DNA from: Rhizorhabdus histidinilytica
Lineage (GTDB): Bacteria; Pseudomonadota; Alphaproteobacteria; Sphingomonadales; Sphingomonadaceae
Assembly (NCBI RefSeq): GCF_900167915.1
Contig: NZ_FUYM01000005.1
Coordinates: forward strand, 345,684-409,683
Length of the DNA stretch: 64,000 nt
Direction: 5' to 3'
Shown: positions 42,540 to 50,895 of the stretch, piece after piece
How positions within the stretch are numbered: position 1 is the first letter of the stretch
Layout of the letters: every line of letters begins with the position of its first letter
Program-made: the position numbers and the translations under genes
Notes under the pieces: model-generated
What the model was told of the DNA's origin: nothing
The model's database searches: none
The model's input: only the letters and a program-made list of their open reading frames with translations

Positions 42540-43616
42540 GTGAACGAATCCGAAGAACCGCGGCGTTTCCGTTTCGAGGACGGCAGTTTCCTCGCCCTCG
42601 TCCTGATCGTCACGGTCGGCTTCGCATTGGTGATCGCGCCCTTTTTCGGCGCGATCCTGTGGGGGCTCGTCCTCGCGCTGATGTTCAGCCCGATCCACCG
42701 CCGCATCCTCGACCGGATGCCGGGCCGATCGAACGTCGCGGCGCTGATCACCCTGCTGATCGTCATCCTGATCGTGATCCTTCCGGCCGCCTTCCTCGGA
42801 TCGGCGCTGATCCAGGAATTCCTGCACGTCTATGCGATGATACAGTCGGGTCAGATCGACATCGCGCGGATGTTCGAGCAGATGACCGGCGCGCTGCCCG
42901 ACTGGGCGGCCAACTGGCTCGCCGCGCGCGGCTGGACCGATTTCGCCGCCGCCCGCCAGCAGATCAGCGAGGCGCTCAGCGGCAGCTTCAGCGCGATCGC
43001 CGCGCATGCGCTGCAGGTCGGGCAGGGTGCGCTCAACCTCGTCCTGATGCTGGGCGTGATGCTCTACCTCACCTTCTTCCTGATCCGCGACGGCGAGGAG
43101 CTGGCGCGCCGGGTGATCGAATCGATCCCGCTCGATCCAGACCGGCGGCGGGCGGTGATCCGCAACTTCACCGTCGTCACCCGTGCGACGATCAAGGGCA
43201 GCCTGATCGTCGCGATCGTCCAGGGCCTGACCGGGGGAGTCACCTTCGCACTGCTCGGTATCGAGGGCGCGCTGCTGTGGGGGACCATCATGGCGGTCTT
43301 CTCGCTGATCCCGGCGATCGGCTGTGGCATCGTCTGGGTGCCGGTCGCGCTCTATCTGTTCGCCACCGGCGCGGTCGTGAAGGGGATCATCCTGGTCGTC
43401 GCAGGTGCGCTGGTGATCGGTTCGATCGACAATGTGCTGCGTCCGATCCTGGTCGGCCGCGACACCCGTATGCCCGACTATGTCGTGTTGATCTCGACGC
43501 TGGGCGGGCTCCAGCTGTTCGGCTTCCACGGCTTCATCGTCGGGCCGGTGGTCGCCGCGCTGTTCATCGGCACCTGGAACATCGTCACCGAGCAACGCCG
43601 CGCCGCGAGCCGCTGA
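42540..43616 (+). CDS. AI-2E/PerM family transporter-like membrane protein
   Basis: A 358-residue membrane protein of the AI-2E (PerM, UPF0118) family. About eight hydrophobic segments flank a central soluble stretch, with IKGSLIVAIVQGLTGGVTFAL, the usual family helix, near the middle. Members move small solutes or ions, including Na+/H+ in some cases; export of AI-2 is shown only for a few. The start is a GTG at 42540. It converges with the DedA gene with 9 nt between stops. Confidence 0.88.
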   Translation: MNESEEPRRFRFEDGSFLALVLIVTVGFALVIAPFFGAILWGLVLALMFSPIHRRILDRMPGRSNVAALITLLIVILIVILPAAFLGSALIQEFLHVYAMIQSGQIDIARMFEQMTGALPDWAANWLAARGWTDFAAARQQISEALSGSFSAIAAHALQVGQGALNLVLMLGVMLYLTFFLIRDGEELARRVIESIPLDPDRRRAVIRNFTVVTRATIKGSLIVAIVQGLTGGVTFALLGIEGALLWGTIMAVFSLIPAIGCGIVWVPVALYLFATGAVVKGIILVVAGALVIGSIDNVLRPILVGRDTRMPDYVVLISTLGGLQLFGFHGFIVGPVVAALFIGTWNIVTEQRRAASR

Positions 43617-43625
43617 GCGCGTCGA

Positions 43626-44237
43626 TCAACTCTCCGCGATTTCCGGAGCGTGGAAGGGCGGGTTCATCCGCTCGCGCCGACGTTGCCGGCGGCGGCGCCA
43701 CAGCAGCCAGAGCAGCAGGCAGGTGCCGGGAATCGGGAAGGCGATCATCAGCTCGGTCTTGTGGGGTGCCAGCGCCTCGATGATCCGATCGACGGTCGGC
43801 CCGAACAGATAGCCGATCATGGTGAAGACCGCCGACCAGAGCAGCGCCGCGACGACGTTGAGCACGGCGAAGCGGCGCAGCGGGATCGTCGACAGCCCGA
43901 TCGCGATCGGGCTGACGGTGCGGAAGCCGTAGACGAAGCGGAAGGCGAGGATGAAGCCGGTCGGATAGCGTTCGATGAAGCCGACCGCCTTGGCGAAGGC
44001 GGGCTTCTGTCGGACGTGGATGACGAACGGGCGGTCGCGGAAGCGGCGGCCGATCTGGAAGAATATCTGGTCGGCGACGACCGCGCCGAAGGCAGTGGCG
44101 AGGAAGGCCGCCCAGAGCGGGAACAGCGAGCGATGCGCCATCACCCCGCCGGCGATCGCCGCGGTCTCGCCCTCGAAACCGGCGCCGAGCGCGATCGCCC
44201 AGGGGCCTATCGCCCCGACGAGCTGTCCAAGATCCAT
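43626..44237 (-). CDS. DedA family membrane protein
   Basis: A 203-residue DedA/SNARE-associated protein, a family now linked to flipping of undecaprenyl phosphate and other lipids. The conserved elements are FEGETAAIAGG (acidic re-entrant loop), FFQIGRRFRDRPF and the Arg-rich FRFVYGFRTVSPIAIG. The ATG at 44237 begins just before the first helix. A link to polyprenyl-phosphate recycling for the nearby glycosylation locus is possible but not shown. Confidence 0.92.
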   Translation of the reverse strand: MDLGQLVGAIGPWAIALGAGFEGETAAIAGGVMAHRSLFPLWAAFLATAFGAVVADQIFFQIGRRFRDRPFVIHVRQKPAFAKAVGFIERYPTGFILAFRFVYGFRTVSPIAIGLSTIPLRRFAVLNVVAALLWSAVFTMIGYLFGPTVDRIIEALAPHKTELMIAFPIPGTCLLLWLLWRRRRQRRRERMNPPFHAPEIAES

Positions 44238-44307
44238 CCACCACCTGCGCGGCCGCCCCGAGCGGCGACCATAGCGGGGCAGGGCGGGCGCGTCATGGAA
44301 GATTGTC

Positions 44308-44340
44308 CCGTCGTTCCGGCGGAGGCCGGAATCTCGGGAG
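44308..44340. repeat. REP-like palindrome, TTCCGGCGGAGGCCGGAA type
   Basis: TTCCGGC-GGAG-GCCGGAA is a perfect short hairpin, preceded by CCCGTCG. It is a further relative of the CCGTCATGCCGG family and lies before the YggT gene. Confidence 0.45.
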
Positions 44341-44431
44341 AGGAGCGGCGACGTCTCGGTTGATACCGTCACCCGGTTGCCCCGCGCGGATGCGGTCATT
44401 ACATCGGCGGCTTCACTGCAAAGGGCTCCAG

Positions 44432-44737
44432 ATGCTTGCCGTCCTGTTAGAGATCGTCGCCTATCTGCTCGGTGCACTGACCTGGGTGATCATCATCCAG
44501 GCCATTCTGTCCTGGCTGGTCGCGTTCAACGTGATCAACACCTATAATGATTTCGTCCGGCAGGTGCTTTATGCGCTCAACGTGATCACCGAGCCGATCT
44601 ACCGGCCGATCCGCCGCATCCTTCCCGACTTCGGCGCGCTCGACCTGTCGCCGCTGGTCGCGCTGCTGATCATCAACATCCTCACCCGGATCGTCATCCC
44701 GCACGCCCAGGCGCAAGCGATGATGGCCGGAGTCTGA
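44432..44737 (+). CDS. YggT family membrane protein
   Basis: A 101-residue membrane protein of the YggT family. Two hydrophobic hairpins flank the conserved ITEPIYRPIRRILPDFGALDLSP loop (given here in pieces: TEPIYRPIRR, PDFGALDLSP). Members are implicated in ion homeostasis and in cell division or envelope organisation, but the exact role is unknown. It is first in a tightly spaced group with DUF167, folD and marC. Confidence 0.92.
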   Translation: MLAVLLEIVAYLLGALTWVIIIQAILSWLVAFNVINTYNDFVRQVLYALNVITEPIYRPIRRILPDFGALDLSPLVALLIINILTRIVIPHAQAQAMMAGV

Positions 44738-44741
44738 ACAG

Positions 44742-45047
44742 ATTCCCTGGACGGCCGCTGCCGACGGGCTCCACCTCGCGGTCCGCGCCAGCCCCAAGGC
44801 GGGGCGCGATTCGATCGAGGGGGTGGTCGCCACCGCCGACGGGCGGCGCTGGCTATCGGTCAAGCTGACCGCCGCGCCCAGCGACGGTGCGGCGAACGAG
44901 GCGCTGGTGCGGCTGGTCGCCAAGACGCTGGGCGTGGCGAAGCGCGACGTGACGCTGGCCAGCGGCGCGACGTCGCGGCTAAAGAGGCTCCATGTTTCGG
45001 GCGATCCCGCCGCGCTGGCGGCTGCCCTTCAACGCGTGATCGGATAG
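44742..45047 (+). CDS. DUF167 (YggU-like) protein with non-canonical start
   Basis: A protein of about 101 residues of the DUF167/UPF0235 family. The conserved strands LAVRASPKAGRD and LSVKLTAAPSDGAANEALVRL are both in frame. The family core needs the first strand, yet no ATG, GTG, TTG or CTG lies in frame between the stop at 44721 and the GTG at 44823. The best candidate is ATT at 44742, behind GGAG at 44729-44732. The GTG at 44823 would remove the first strand. yggT-DUF167 is a known pairing. Confidence 0.8.
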   Translation: MPWTAAADGLHLAVRASPKAGRDSIEGVVATADGRRWLSVKLTAAPSDGAANEALVRLVAKTLGVAKRDVTLASGATSRLKRLHVSGDPAALAAALQRVIG

Positions 45048-45059
45048 GGACGGGTGGGC

Positions 45060-45959
45060 ATGAACGGGGCTGAGATCATCGACGGCAAGGCTTATGCGGC
45101 GGGCCTGCGCGCCCGGGTGGCGGCGGCGGTTCCCGCCTTCCGCGTCGCCGCGGGCCGCGCGCCCGGTCTCGCCGTGGTGCTGGTCGGCGAGGATCCCGCG
45201 AGCCAGGTCTATGTCCGCTCCAAGCATAAGGCGACCGTCGAGGCGGGGATGGAGAGCTTCGAGCATCGCCTGCCCGCGACCGCGAGCGAGATGGAGCTGC
45301 TCGACCTGGTCGAGCGGCTCAACGCCGACGACAGGGTCGACGGTATCCTCGTCCAGCTACCGTTGCCGTCGCACATCGACGAGAAAAGGGTGATCGCGAC
45401 GATCGATCCCGACAAGGACGTCGACGGCTTCCACGTGGTCAATGCCGGCCGGCTGGCGGTGGGCGAGGCGGGCTATGTTCCCTGTACCCCGCTTGGCTGC
45501 CTGATGCTGCTCAAGGACCGGCTCGGCGACCTTTCGGGGCTGGCGGCGGTGGTGATCGGCCGCTCGAATATCGTCGGCAAGCCGATGGCGGCGCTGCTGC
45601 TCGCCGAGAATTGCACGGTAACGGTCGCGCACAGCCGCACCCGAGACCTGGCCGACGTGGTGCGCCGCGCCGATATCGTCGTCGCCGCGGTCGGTCGGCC
45701 GGAGATGGTCAAGGGCGACTGGATCCGCCACGGCGCGACGGTGATCGACGTCGGCATCAACCGCGTGCCGGGCGCCGAGCCGGGCAAGACCCGGCTGGTC
45801 GGCGACGTCGCCTTCGCCGAGGCGGCGGCGGTCGCGGGCGCGATCACCCCGGTCCCCGGCGGGGTCGGACCGATGACGATCGCCGTGCTGCTGCGCAACA
45901 CCCTGGTCGCCGCGCATCGCCGGGCCGGCGTCGCGCTGCCGGAGGGTGCGATCGGATGA
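45060..45959 (+). CDS. folD: Methylenetetrahydrofolate dehydrogenase / cyclohydrolase
   Basis: A 299-residue bifunctional folate enzyme interconverting methylene-, methenyl- and formyl-tetrahydrofolate. The catalytic Lys is Lys57 in [13 protein letters not shown], and [22 protein letters not shown] and [11 protein letters not shown] are the standard blocks. The start may be the ATG at 45060 or the GTG at 45054. It overlaps marC by 4 nt. Confidence 0.95.
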   Translation: MNGAEIIDGKAYAAGLRARVAAAVPAFRVAAGRAPGLAVVLVGEDPASQVYVRSKHKATVEAGMESFEHRLPATASEMELLDLVERLNADDRVDGILVQLPLPSHIDEKRVIATIDPDKDVDGFHVVNAGRLAVGEAGYVPCTPLGCLMLLKDRLGDLSGLAAVVIGRSNIVGKPMAALLLAENCTVTVAHSRTRDLADVVRRADIVVAAVGRPEMVKGDWIRHGATVIDVGINRVPGAEPGKTRLVGDVAFAEAAAVAGAITPVPGGVGPMTIAVLLRNTLVAAHRRAGVALPEGAIG

Positions 45960-46597
45960 TCGCCCTGTTCCTGTCGGCGTTCGTCACCCTGTTCGTGGTG
46001 ATCGATCCGCCCGGCTGCGCGCCGATCTTCGCCGGGCTGACGCGCGACGCCCCGGCCGGCCAGCGGCGCTCGATGGCGATCCGCTCGACCCTGATCGCGA
46101 CGGTGCTGCTGTTCCTGTTCGCGCTGGTGGGCGAGAAGCTGCTCGACACGCTCGGCATCAGCCTCGACGCTTTCCGCATCGCGGGCGGCATCATGCTGTT
46201 CCTGATCGCGCTGGAGATGGTGTTCGAGAAGCGCACCGAACGGCGCGAGGGCCGCGCCGACGAGATCAGCCGCAAGGCCGCCGAGGAACGTCGTCCGATC
46301 GAGGACATCTCGGTCTTCCCGATGGCCATCCCGATGATCGCCGGGCCGGGCTCGATCGCGACGGTGATGCTGCTGGTGTCGCGCAGCCACGGCATCGAGC
46401 AGACGATCCTGGTGCTGGGTGCGCTGCTCGCGGTGCTGGCCCTGACCATGGCCGCCTTGCTCGCCGCCGGCCCGATCATGCGGGTGCTGGGTCCCAAGCT
46501 CGAGGCGATGATCACGCGGGTGCTGGGCGTCCTGCTTGCCGCCCTCGCCGCGCAGTTCGTGATCGACGGGATCAGCGCCGCCTTCGCCCTGCGCTGA
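45956..46597 (+). CDS. MarC family integral membrane protein
   Basis: A 213-residue membrane protein of the MarC (UPF0056) family with six hydrophobic segments. [15 protein letters not shown] at the start and [16 protein letters not shown] in the middle are the repeated half-motifs of the family. The name comes from the mar locus, but a drug-resistance role has not held up and function is unknown. Its ATG overlaps the folD stop. Confidence 0.9.
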   Translation: MIALFLSAFVTLFVVIDPPGCAPIFAGLTRDAPAGQRRSMAIRSTLIATVLLFLFALVGEKLLDTLGISLDAFRIAGGIMLFLIALEMVFEKRTERREGRADEISRKAAEERRPIEDISVFPMAIPMIAGPGSIATVMLLVSRSHGIEQTILVLGALLAVLALTMAALLAAGPIMRVLGPKLEAMITRVLGVLLAALAAQFVIDGISAAFALR

Positions 46598-46606
46598 TCC
46601 CTGCCT

Positions 46607-48415
46607 TCAGTCGATCCGCCGCCACAGGCGGAAAGGCGAATTGGCGGGCAGCTCGACCGGCTCCAGCCAGCTGGGTATCTTCCCGTCCATCAGCTGGGTG
46701 TAGAATCCACGCGGCGCGCGGGCCTTGTAGATGGTCGATTCGGCCATGCCCGGGCAGAGCAGCAGCATCGTCGCCCCGCGCCGCTTCATCACTGCATGCG
46801 CCACCTCGGGCGAGCCCGCGCGGAAGCTGTGCTGGACGTCGAGGATCGCGTCGCCGTTGCGATGGTAGGGGCCGGCGACCGCGCGGTGTCGGGTCATGGC
46901 GATCAGCCGCGGCCCCAGGTCGACGAAGGTCAGCATCGTCGCCGGCGGAAGCCGGTCGAGCTGGGCGAGCGCGGGCAGGGTGGTGCAGCGGCGCGGCTGG
47001 CGGTCGGCTTCGGTCCGCGCCTTTTCCTTGCGGACCTCCTTGGCGGGCTTTGGGATCATCGCCACGAACTGCGCGACCTGTCCCGACAGCGCGAAGAAGA
47101 CGACCAGCGTGCCGCCGACGCGGACCAGCGACGACGCCGAATCGAGCAGCCGGGGCAACAGCAGCCAGCCGAGCGCGGTCGCGCCATAGACACCCAGCAG
47201 CTGCGCCTGCGGGCCGAAGCGTGACTGCCAGGCGAGCCCCGCCGTCGCCAGCAGGCTGAGCAGCGCGATCGTCGCCCAGACCGGGGCTTGCGGCGTGCGC
47301 CGCGCCCGCCAGAAGGCGGTGATCGCCCCCGCCGTGCCGATCAGCGGCAGCCAGGCGGTCTGCAGCGCATCGCGCCACGGCTTGGTATAAAGCGGCTTCA
47401 CCTCGCGGATATTGTCGAACCAGAGCCGCTTGAGCTCGGGTGAGATGCTTTCGGGCGCGCCGAGGCATTGCGGGAAGCTGAGCGCGAAGAAGATGGCGAT
47501 CGCCGCCCCCGCGGCGGCCAGCGCGGCGAGCCGCCACCAGAGCCCCCGGATGGTGACGAGCGACAGCCCCAGCATCAGCGCCGAGGTCAGCAGCAGCGTC
47601 GACAGATAGACCGGCGACAGCACGTCGCAGACCATCTTCCTGTTGTCGTAGGAGGCGAAGCCGGCGAAGGCGAGCGCGCAGCCGCCGCCCAGCGCCACCG
47701 CATAGGCGCGCAGCCGGTCGGCCTGCTCGCGGTCCCAGGCCCAGCGCAGCGCGATCGATGCGCCCGCCACCGCCATCACCGGAATCAGCTCAAGGCCGAT
47801 GCCGAGCGACAGCGCGGTGGCGCCTCCCGTGATGGCGCCGCCGCGCTGCGGGTGCCGGTCGGCGATCCCGGCAACGACCAACGCGAGCGTCGCGAGCTGC
47901 CAGCCATGATGGTCGATGCGCAGCGGCATCCACATGAACAGCGTCGTCTGCGCGCACATCAGCACGGCGAAGGCGATCGGATAGGCGCGCGGATGGACGG
48001 TCCGCCGCACCGTCAGCACGATCGCCCACAGCGCCGGCGCCAGCGCCAGCATCGGCGCCACCGCGCAGGCGATCCGTTCGGCGGTGAACTCGCCGACCAG
48101 CGGTCGGAACGCCAGGATCATCGCCGCGATCGGCAGGTCGACGATCCGCGACCAGTGGACGTTGAGACCGCCCGGCGGTGCGAGCTTGTACTGGCGCAGG
48201 TCGAACCAGCCCTGCCCGGCGAGCCAGGCCTTGACCTCCGCCAGCCGGAGATTGTCGTCGGTGTCGCTCAGCGCCAGCCAGCGGACCTGGCCCCAGCGAT
48301 AATAGAGGAGATAGGCGCAGGCCCCCAGGAACATCAGCCAGAAGACGGTGCGCCAGCGGCGCTCGATCCAGTCCATCAGCCGATCTTCGAGCTGCGCGTC
48401 GTTCCGGTCCTGCAT
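46607..48415 (-). CDS. GT-C-fold-like polytopic membrane protein, paralogue 1
   Basis: A 602-residue protein with 10 or more hydrophobic segments and a soluble C-terminal end (about 450-602). The first external loop has an acidic DTDDNLRL (51-58) followed by HWSRIVDLPIA (87-97), and a later loop has MPLRIDHHGWQ (RIDHHGWQ at 166-173). Acidic first-loop motifs are typical of GT-C enzymes of the STT3/PMT type that use polyprenyl-phosphate sugars. The gene at 52587-54353 is a clear paralogue with all three motifs. A glycosyltransferase role is inferred, not proven. It is divergent from gtrA. Confidence 0.72.
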   Translation of the reverse strand: MQDRNDAQLEDRLMDWIERRWRTVFWLMFLGACAYLLYYRWGQVRWLALSDTDDNLRLAEVKAWLAGQGWFDLRQYKLAPPGGLNVHWSRIVDLPIAAMILAFRPLVGEFTAERIACAVAPMLALAPALWAIVLTVRRTVHPRAYPIAFAVLMCAQTTLFMWMPLRIDHHGWQLATLALVVAGIADRHPQRGGAITGGATALSLGIGLELIPVMAVAGASIALRWAWDREQADRLRAYAVALGGGCALAFAGFASYDNRKMVCDVLSPVYLSTLLLTSALMLGLSLVTIRGLWWRLAALAAAGAAIAIFFALSFPQCLGAPESISPELKRLWFDNIREVKPLYTKPWRDALQTAWLPLIGTAGAITAFWRARRTPQAPVWATIALLSLLATAGLAWQSRFGPQAQLLGVYGATALGWLLLPRLLDSASSLVRVGGTLVVFFALSGQVAQFVAMIPKPAKEVRKEKARTEADRQPRRCTTLPALAQLDRLPPATMLTFVDLGPRLIAMTRHRAVAGPYHRNGDAILDVQHSFRAGSPEVAHAVMKRRGATMLLLCPGMAESTIYKARAPRGFYTQLMDGKIPSWLEPVELPANSPFRLWRRID

Positions 48416-48733
48416 CGGGACCCGATTAAAGCATTTTCAGGAAGTGGATAGCGGTTTTCCGTCCGGAAACGCGCAGGAACGAAGGCCGCCGGCCCTGGTC
48501 GCGCGCCGCGCCCGACGGAAAACTGGCCCCGTCACGTTCGTTCGGGCGAGGTTCAGCTTCGTCATGCTGTGTTCGGCCCATCCGGGAACGGATACGAAGG
48601 GAACGGACTGGCAATTTCCACCCTTCGGGAGGCGCTCCTTCGGGGTTCCCTTTCCCCGGGGAGCGTGTTCCCCCGGCGGCCTTTTCCCCAGCTCCAGCTT
48701 GAGCCGCTCCCGCTTTTGTGGAATGGCGCGCCG
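48416..48733. other. 318-bp divergent intergenic region with an alphaproteobacterial palindrome
   Basis: No convincing gene is seen. Position 48430-48473 carries AGCATTTTCAGGAAGTGGAT followed by a near-palindrome (GCGGTTTTCCG...CGGAAACGC), resembling a dispersed element I know from many alphaproteobacteria. The rest is GC-rich with short inverted repeats. It must contain the promoters for the divergent GT-C and gtrA genes, but none could be picked with confidence. Confidence 0.55.
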
Positions 48734-49150
48734 ATGCCGGAGGCGCCCCTTCTTTCCCGCGAGCGGATCGTGCTGCTCGGCCAACTCGTCCGATATGCGG
48801 TCACCGGGGTGTTCGCCTCGCTCGTCAATATCGGCATCTACCACCTGCTGGTGAAGGCGGCCGGCTTCGATCCCAACCTCGCCTGGACGTTCGGCTTCGT
48901 CGGCGCGGCGACCACGGGCTATGTCGTCCATGGCCAATGGAGCTTCCGCGGCCATGGCGGCCGCGACCGGCAGGGGGTGCGGATCCTGCGCTTCGCGGTC
49001 GTCTCGCTGATCAGCTTCGCGCTCAACAGCCTGTGGGTCTGGCTGCTCGTCCAGCATATGGACCTTCCGATCTGGTCGCCCTATCCGCTGGTGCTGGGCG
49101 TGACGCCGCTCCTGGTCTTCTGGCTGAACCGCCAATGGGTGTTCGAATGA
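48734..49150 (+). CDS. GtrA-like flippase
   Basis: A 138-residue, four-helix membrane protein of the GtrA family. The start of the fold is LVRYAVTGVFASLVNIGIYHLL, written here as LVRYAVTG and SLVNIGIYHLL, and the end is PLLVFWLNRQWVFE. GtrA proteins are thought to flip undecaprenyl-phosphate-linked sugars to the periplasmic side. The ATG at 48734 begins just before the first helix. The next gene overlaps it by 4 nt, the classic gtrA-gtrB order. Confidence 0.92.
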   Translation: MPEAPLLSRERIVLLGQLVRYAVTGVFASLVNIGIYHLLVKAAGFDPNLAWTFGFVGAATTGYVVHGQWSFRGHGGRDRQGVRILRFAVVSLISFALNSLWVWLLVQHMDLPIWSPYPLVLGVTPLLVFWLNRQWVFE

Positions 49151-50172
49151 GCGAGACGCTGCCGGTTCCCCTGCTGTCGGTGATCGTGCCGGTGAAGGAC
49201 GAGGAGGACGCGATCGTCCCGTTCGTCACGCGGATGACGCGGGTGCTCGACGCGCTGCGCGATCCGCAGGGCGCGCCGATCGGCTGGGAGATCCTGTTCA
49301 TCGACGACGGCAGCACCGACCGGACGATGGCGGCGATCCTCGTCGCGCACGACGCCGACCGCCGCGTCGGAGCATTGTCGCTGTCGCGCAACTTCGGCAA
49401 GGAAGCCGCGCTCTCGGCCGGTCTCGACCATGCCCGCGGCGCGGTGGTGGTGCCGATCGACGTCGACATGCAGGACCCGCCCGAGGTGATCGGCGCGATG
49501 ATCGACAAGTGGCGCGACGGTTATGAGGTGGTCTACGGCGTCCGGCGCAACCGGCTGACCGACAGCCTGCCCAAGCGGCTGACCGCCGATCTCTATTATC
49601 GCGCGCACAACTGGCTCTCGATGGACAAGATCCCCGAGCATGCCGGCGATTTCCGCCTGCTCGACCGCAAGGTCGTCGAGGTGATCAAGCGGATGCCCGA
49701 GCGCAACCGCTTCATGAAGGGCCTGTTCGCCTGGTCGGGCTTTCGCCAGACCGCGGTCGAATATGACCGCGCCGAGCGCGCCGTCGGCACCACCAAGTTC
49801 AACTATTGGAAGCTGTGGCAGCTTGCGATCGACGGCATCACGTCGGCCTCGACCGCGCCTTTGCGGGTGTGGTCCTATGTCGGCGCGGTGATCGCGGTGG
49901 TGGCGCTGGTCTATGCCGTCTATATCGGCGTGCGCACCCTGATCTACGGCGCCGACGTGGCGGGCTATCCGTCGCTGATGGTGGCGACGCTGTTCCTCGG
50001 CGGGGTCCAGCTCCTCTCGCTGGGCATCCTCGGCGAATATGTCGGACGAATCCTGGTCGAAACCAAGAAGCGGCCGATCTATATCGTCCGGCAACGCATA
50101 GGCTGCACGGACCCGACTCTGGAAAAGGCGGGGATCGGCCGTCCCGATCCCGCGGCCAAGGACGCCGACTGA
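49147..50172 (+). CDS. GtrB-like polyprenyl-phosphate glycosyltransferase (GT2)
   Basis: A 341-residue GT2 enzyme of the DPM1/GtrB type. Nucleotide-sugar binding is seen at FIDDGSTD (51-58) and metal binding at Asp105/Asp107 with QDPPE (109-113); EHAGDFRLLDRKVV is also diagnostic. Two membrane helices at about 265-290 and 305-330 anchor it. It should load a sugar, often glucose, onto undecaprenyl phosphate in the cytoplasm. It is coupled to gtrA upstream and a methyltransferase downstream. Confidence 0.92.
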   Translation: MSETLPVPLLSVIVPVKDEEDAIVPFVTRMTRVLDALRDPQGAPIGWEILFIDDGSTDRTMAAILVAHDADRRVGALSLSRNFGKEAALSAGLDHARGAVVVPIDVDMQDPPEVIGAMIDKWRDGYEVVYGVRRNRLTDSLPKRLTADLYYRAHNWLSMDKIPEHAGDFRLLDRKVVEVIKRMPERNRFMKGLFAWSGFRQTAVEYDRAERAVGTTKFNYWKLWQLAIDGITSASTAPLRVWSYVGAVIAVVALVYAVYIGVRTLIYGADVAGYPSLMVATLFLGGVQLLSLGILGEYVGRILVETKKRPIYIVRQRIGCTDPTLEKAGIGRPDPAAKDAD

Positions 50173-50894
50173 TGGACCGCGCCACCTATGACCGCATGGC
50201 GGAGATCGACCAGGACCATTGGTGGTTCGTCGCCCGCCGCCGGATCATCGCCAGCCTGATCGAGCGCCATCGGCCGAAGCCGGGGCCGATGCGCATCCTG
50301 GAGGTGGGGGCGGGGACCGGTTCGAACCTCGCGCTGCTCCAGCGTTACGGGGCGGTCGACGCGATCGAGCCCGACGACGGTGCGCGCGCCTTTGCCGAGC
50401 AGCGCAGCGGCCTGAGCATCAAGGGCGGCTATCTGCCGAACGTACCGCTCGACGACGGCGCCTATGACCTGATCGTCCTGCTCGACGTGCTCGAACATAT
50501 CCCCGGCGATGTCGAGGCGCTGGCCTGTCTGAAGGACAAGCTGGCGCCGGGCGGGCGCATCCTCGTCACCGTGCCGGGCGCGCCGTGGATGTGGAGCGCG
50601 CACGACGTCGCCCACCACCACCAGCGCCGTTACACCGCCGCGCGGCTCCGCGCCGTGTTCGGCCGGGCGGGGCTCCGGACCCGCTACCTGACCCACTTCA
50701 ACAGCGTGCTGTTCCCGCTGATCGCGGCGGTGCGGCTGCTCGGCAAGGTCACCGGCAAGGAAGGCGGAGACGACGCGATGCCGTCGAAGCCGGTCAACGC
50801 GGCGCTGACGACGCTGTTCGGGGCCGAGCGCCTCTGGGCGGCGCGGGTGCCGGTGCCGTTCGGCGTCTCGATCGCGATCGTCGCGGAGCCGTAA
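50172..50894 (+). CDS. Class I SAM-dependent methyltransferase of the glycosylation locus
   Basis: A 240-residue methyltransferase: HWWFVARRRII at the start, motif I ILEVGAGTGSN (42-52), LLDVLEHIPGD and GGRILVTVPGAPWMWSAHD. This type is often found in surface polysaccharide loci, where it may methylate a sugar. Its ATG overlaps the stop of the GtrB-like gene by one base, so the two are coupled. It converges with the next gene with one base between the stops. Confidence 0.87.
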   Translation: MDRATYDRMAEIDQDHWWFVARRRIIASLIERHRPKPGPMRILEVGAGTGSNLALLQRYGAVDAIEPDDGARAFAEQRSGLSIKGGYLPNVPLDDGAYDLIVLLDVLEHIPGDVEALACLKDKLAPGGRILVTVPGAPWMWSAHDVAHHHQRRYTAARLRAVFGRAGLRTRYLTHFNSVLFPLIAAVRLLGKVTGKEGGDDAMPSKPVNAALTTLFGAERLWAARVPVPFGVSIAIVAEP

Positions 50895-50895
50895 G

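Noticed and set aside
45427..45442. A fifth parS site in folD (TTCCACGTGG core)
   Set aside because: Only the inner ten bases match; five of 16 positions differ from the consensus.
48569..48733. A longer gtrA starting at 48569
   Set aside because: The extra 55 residues are low-complexity and precede the normal GtrA first helix; the ATG at 48734 fits the family.
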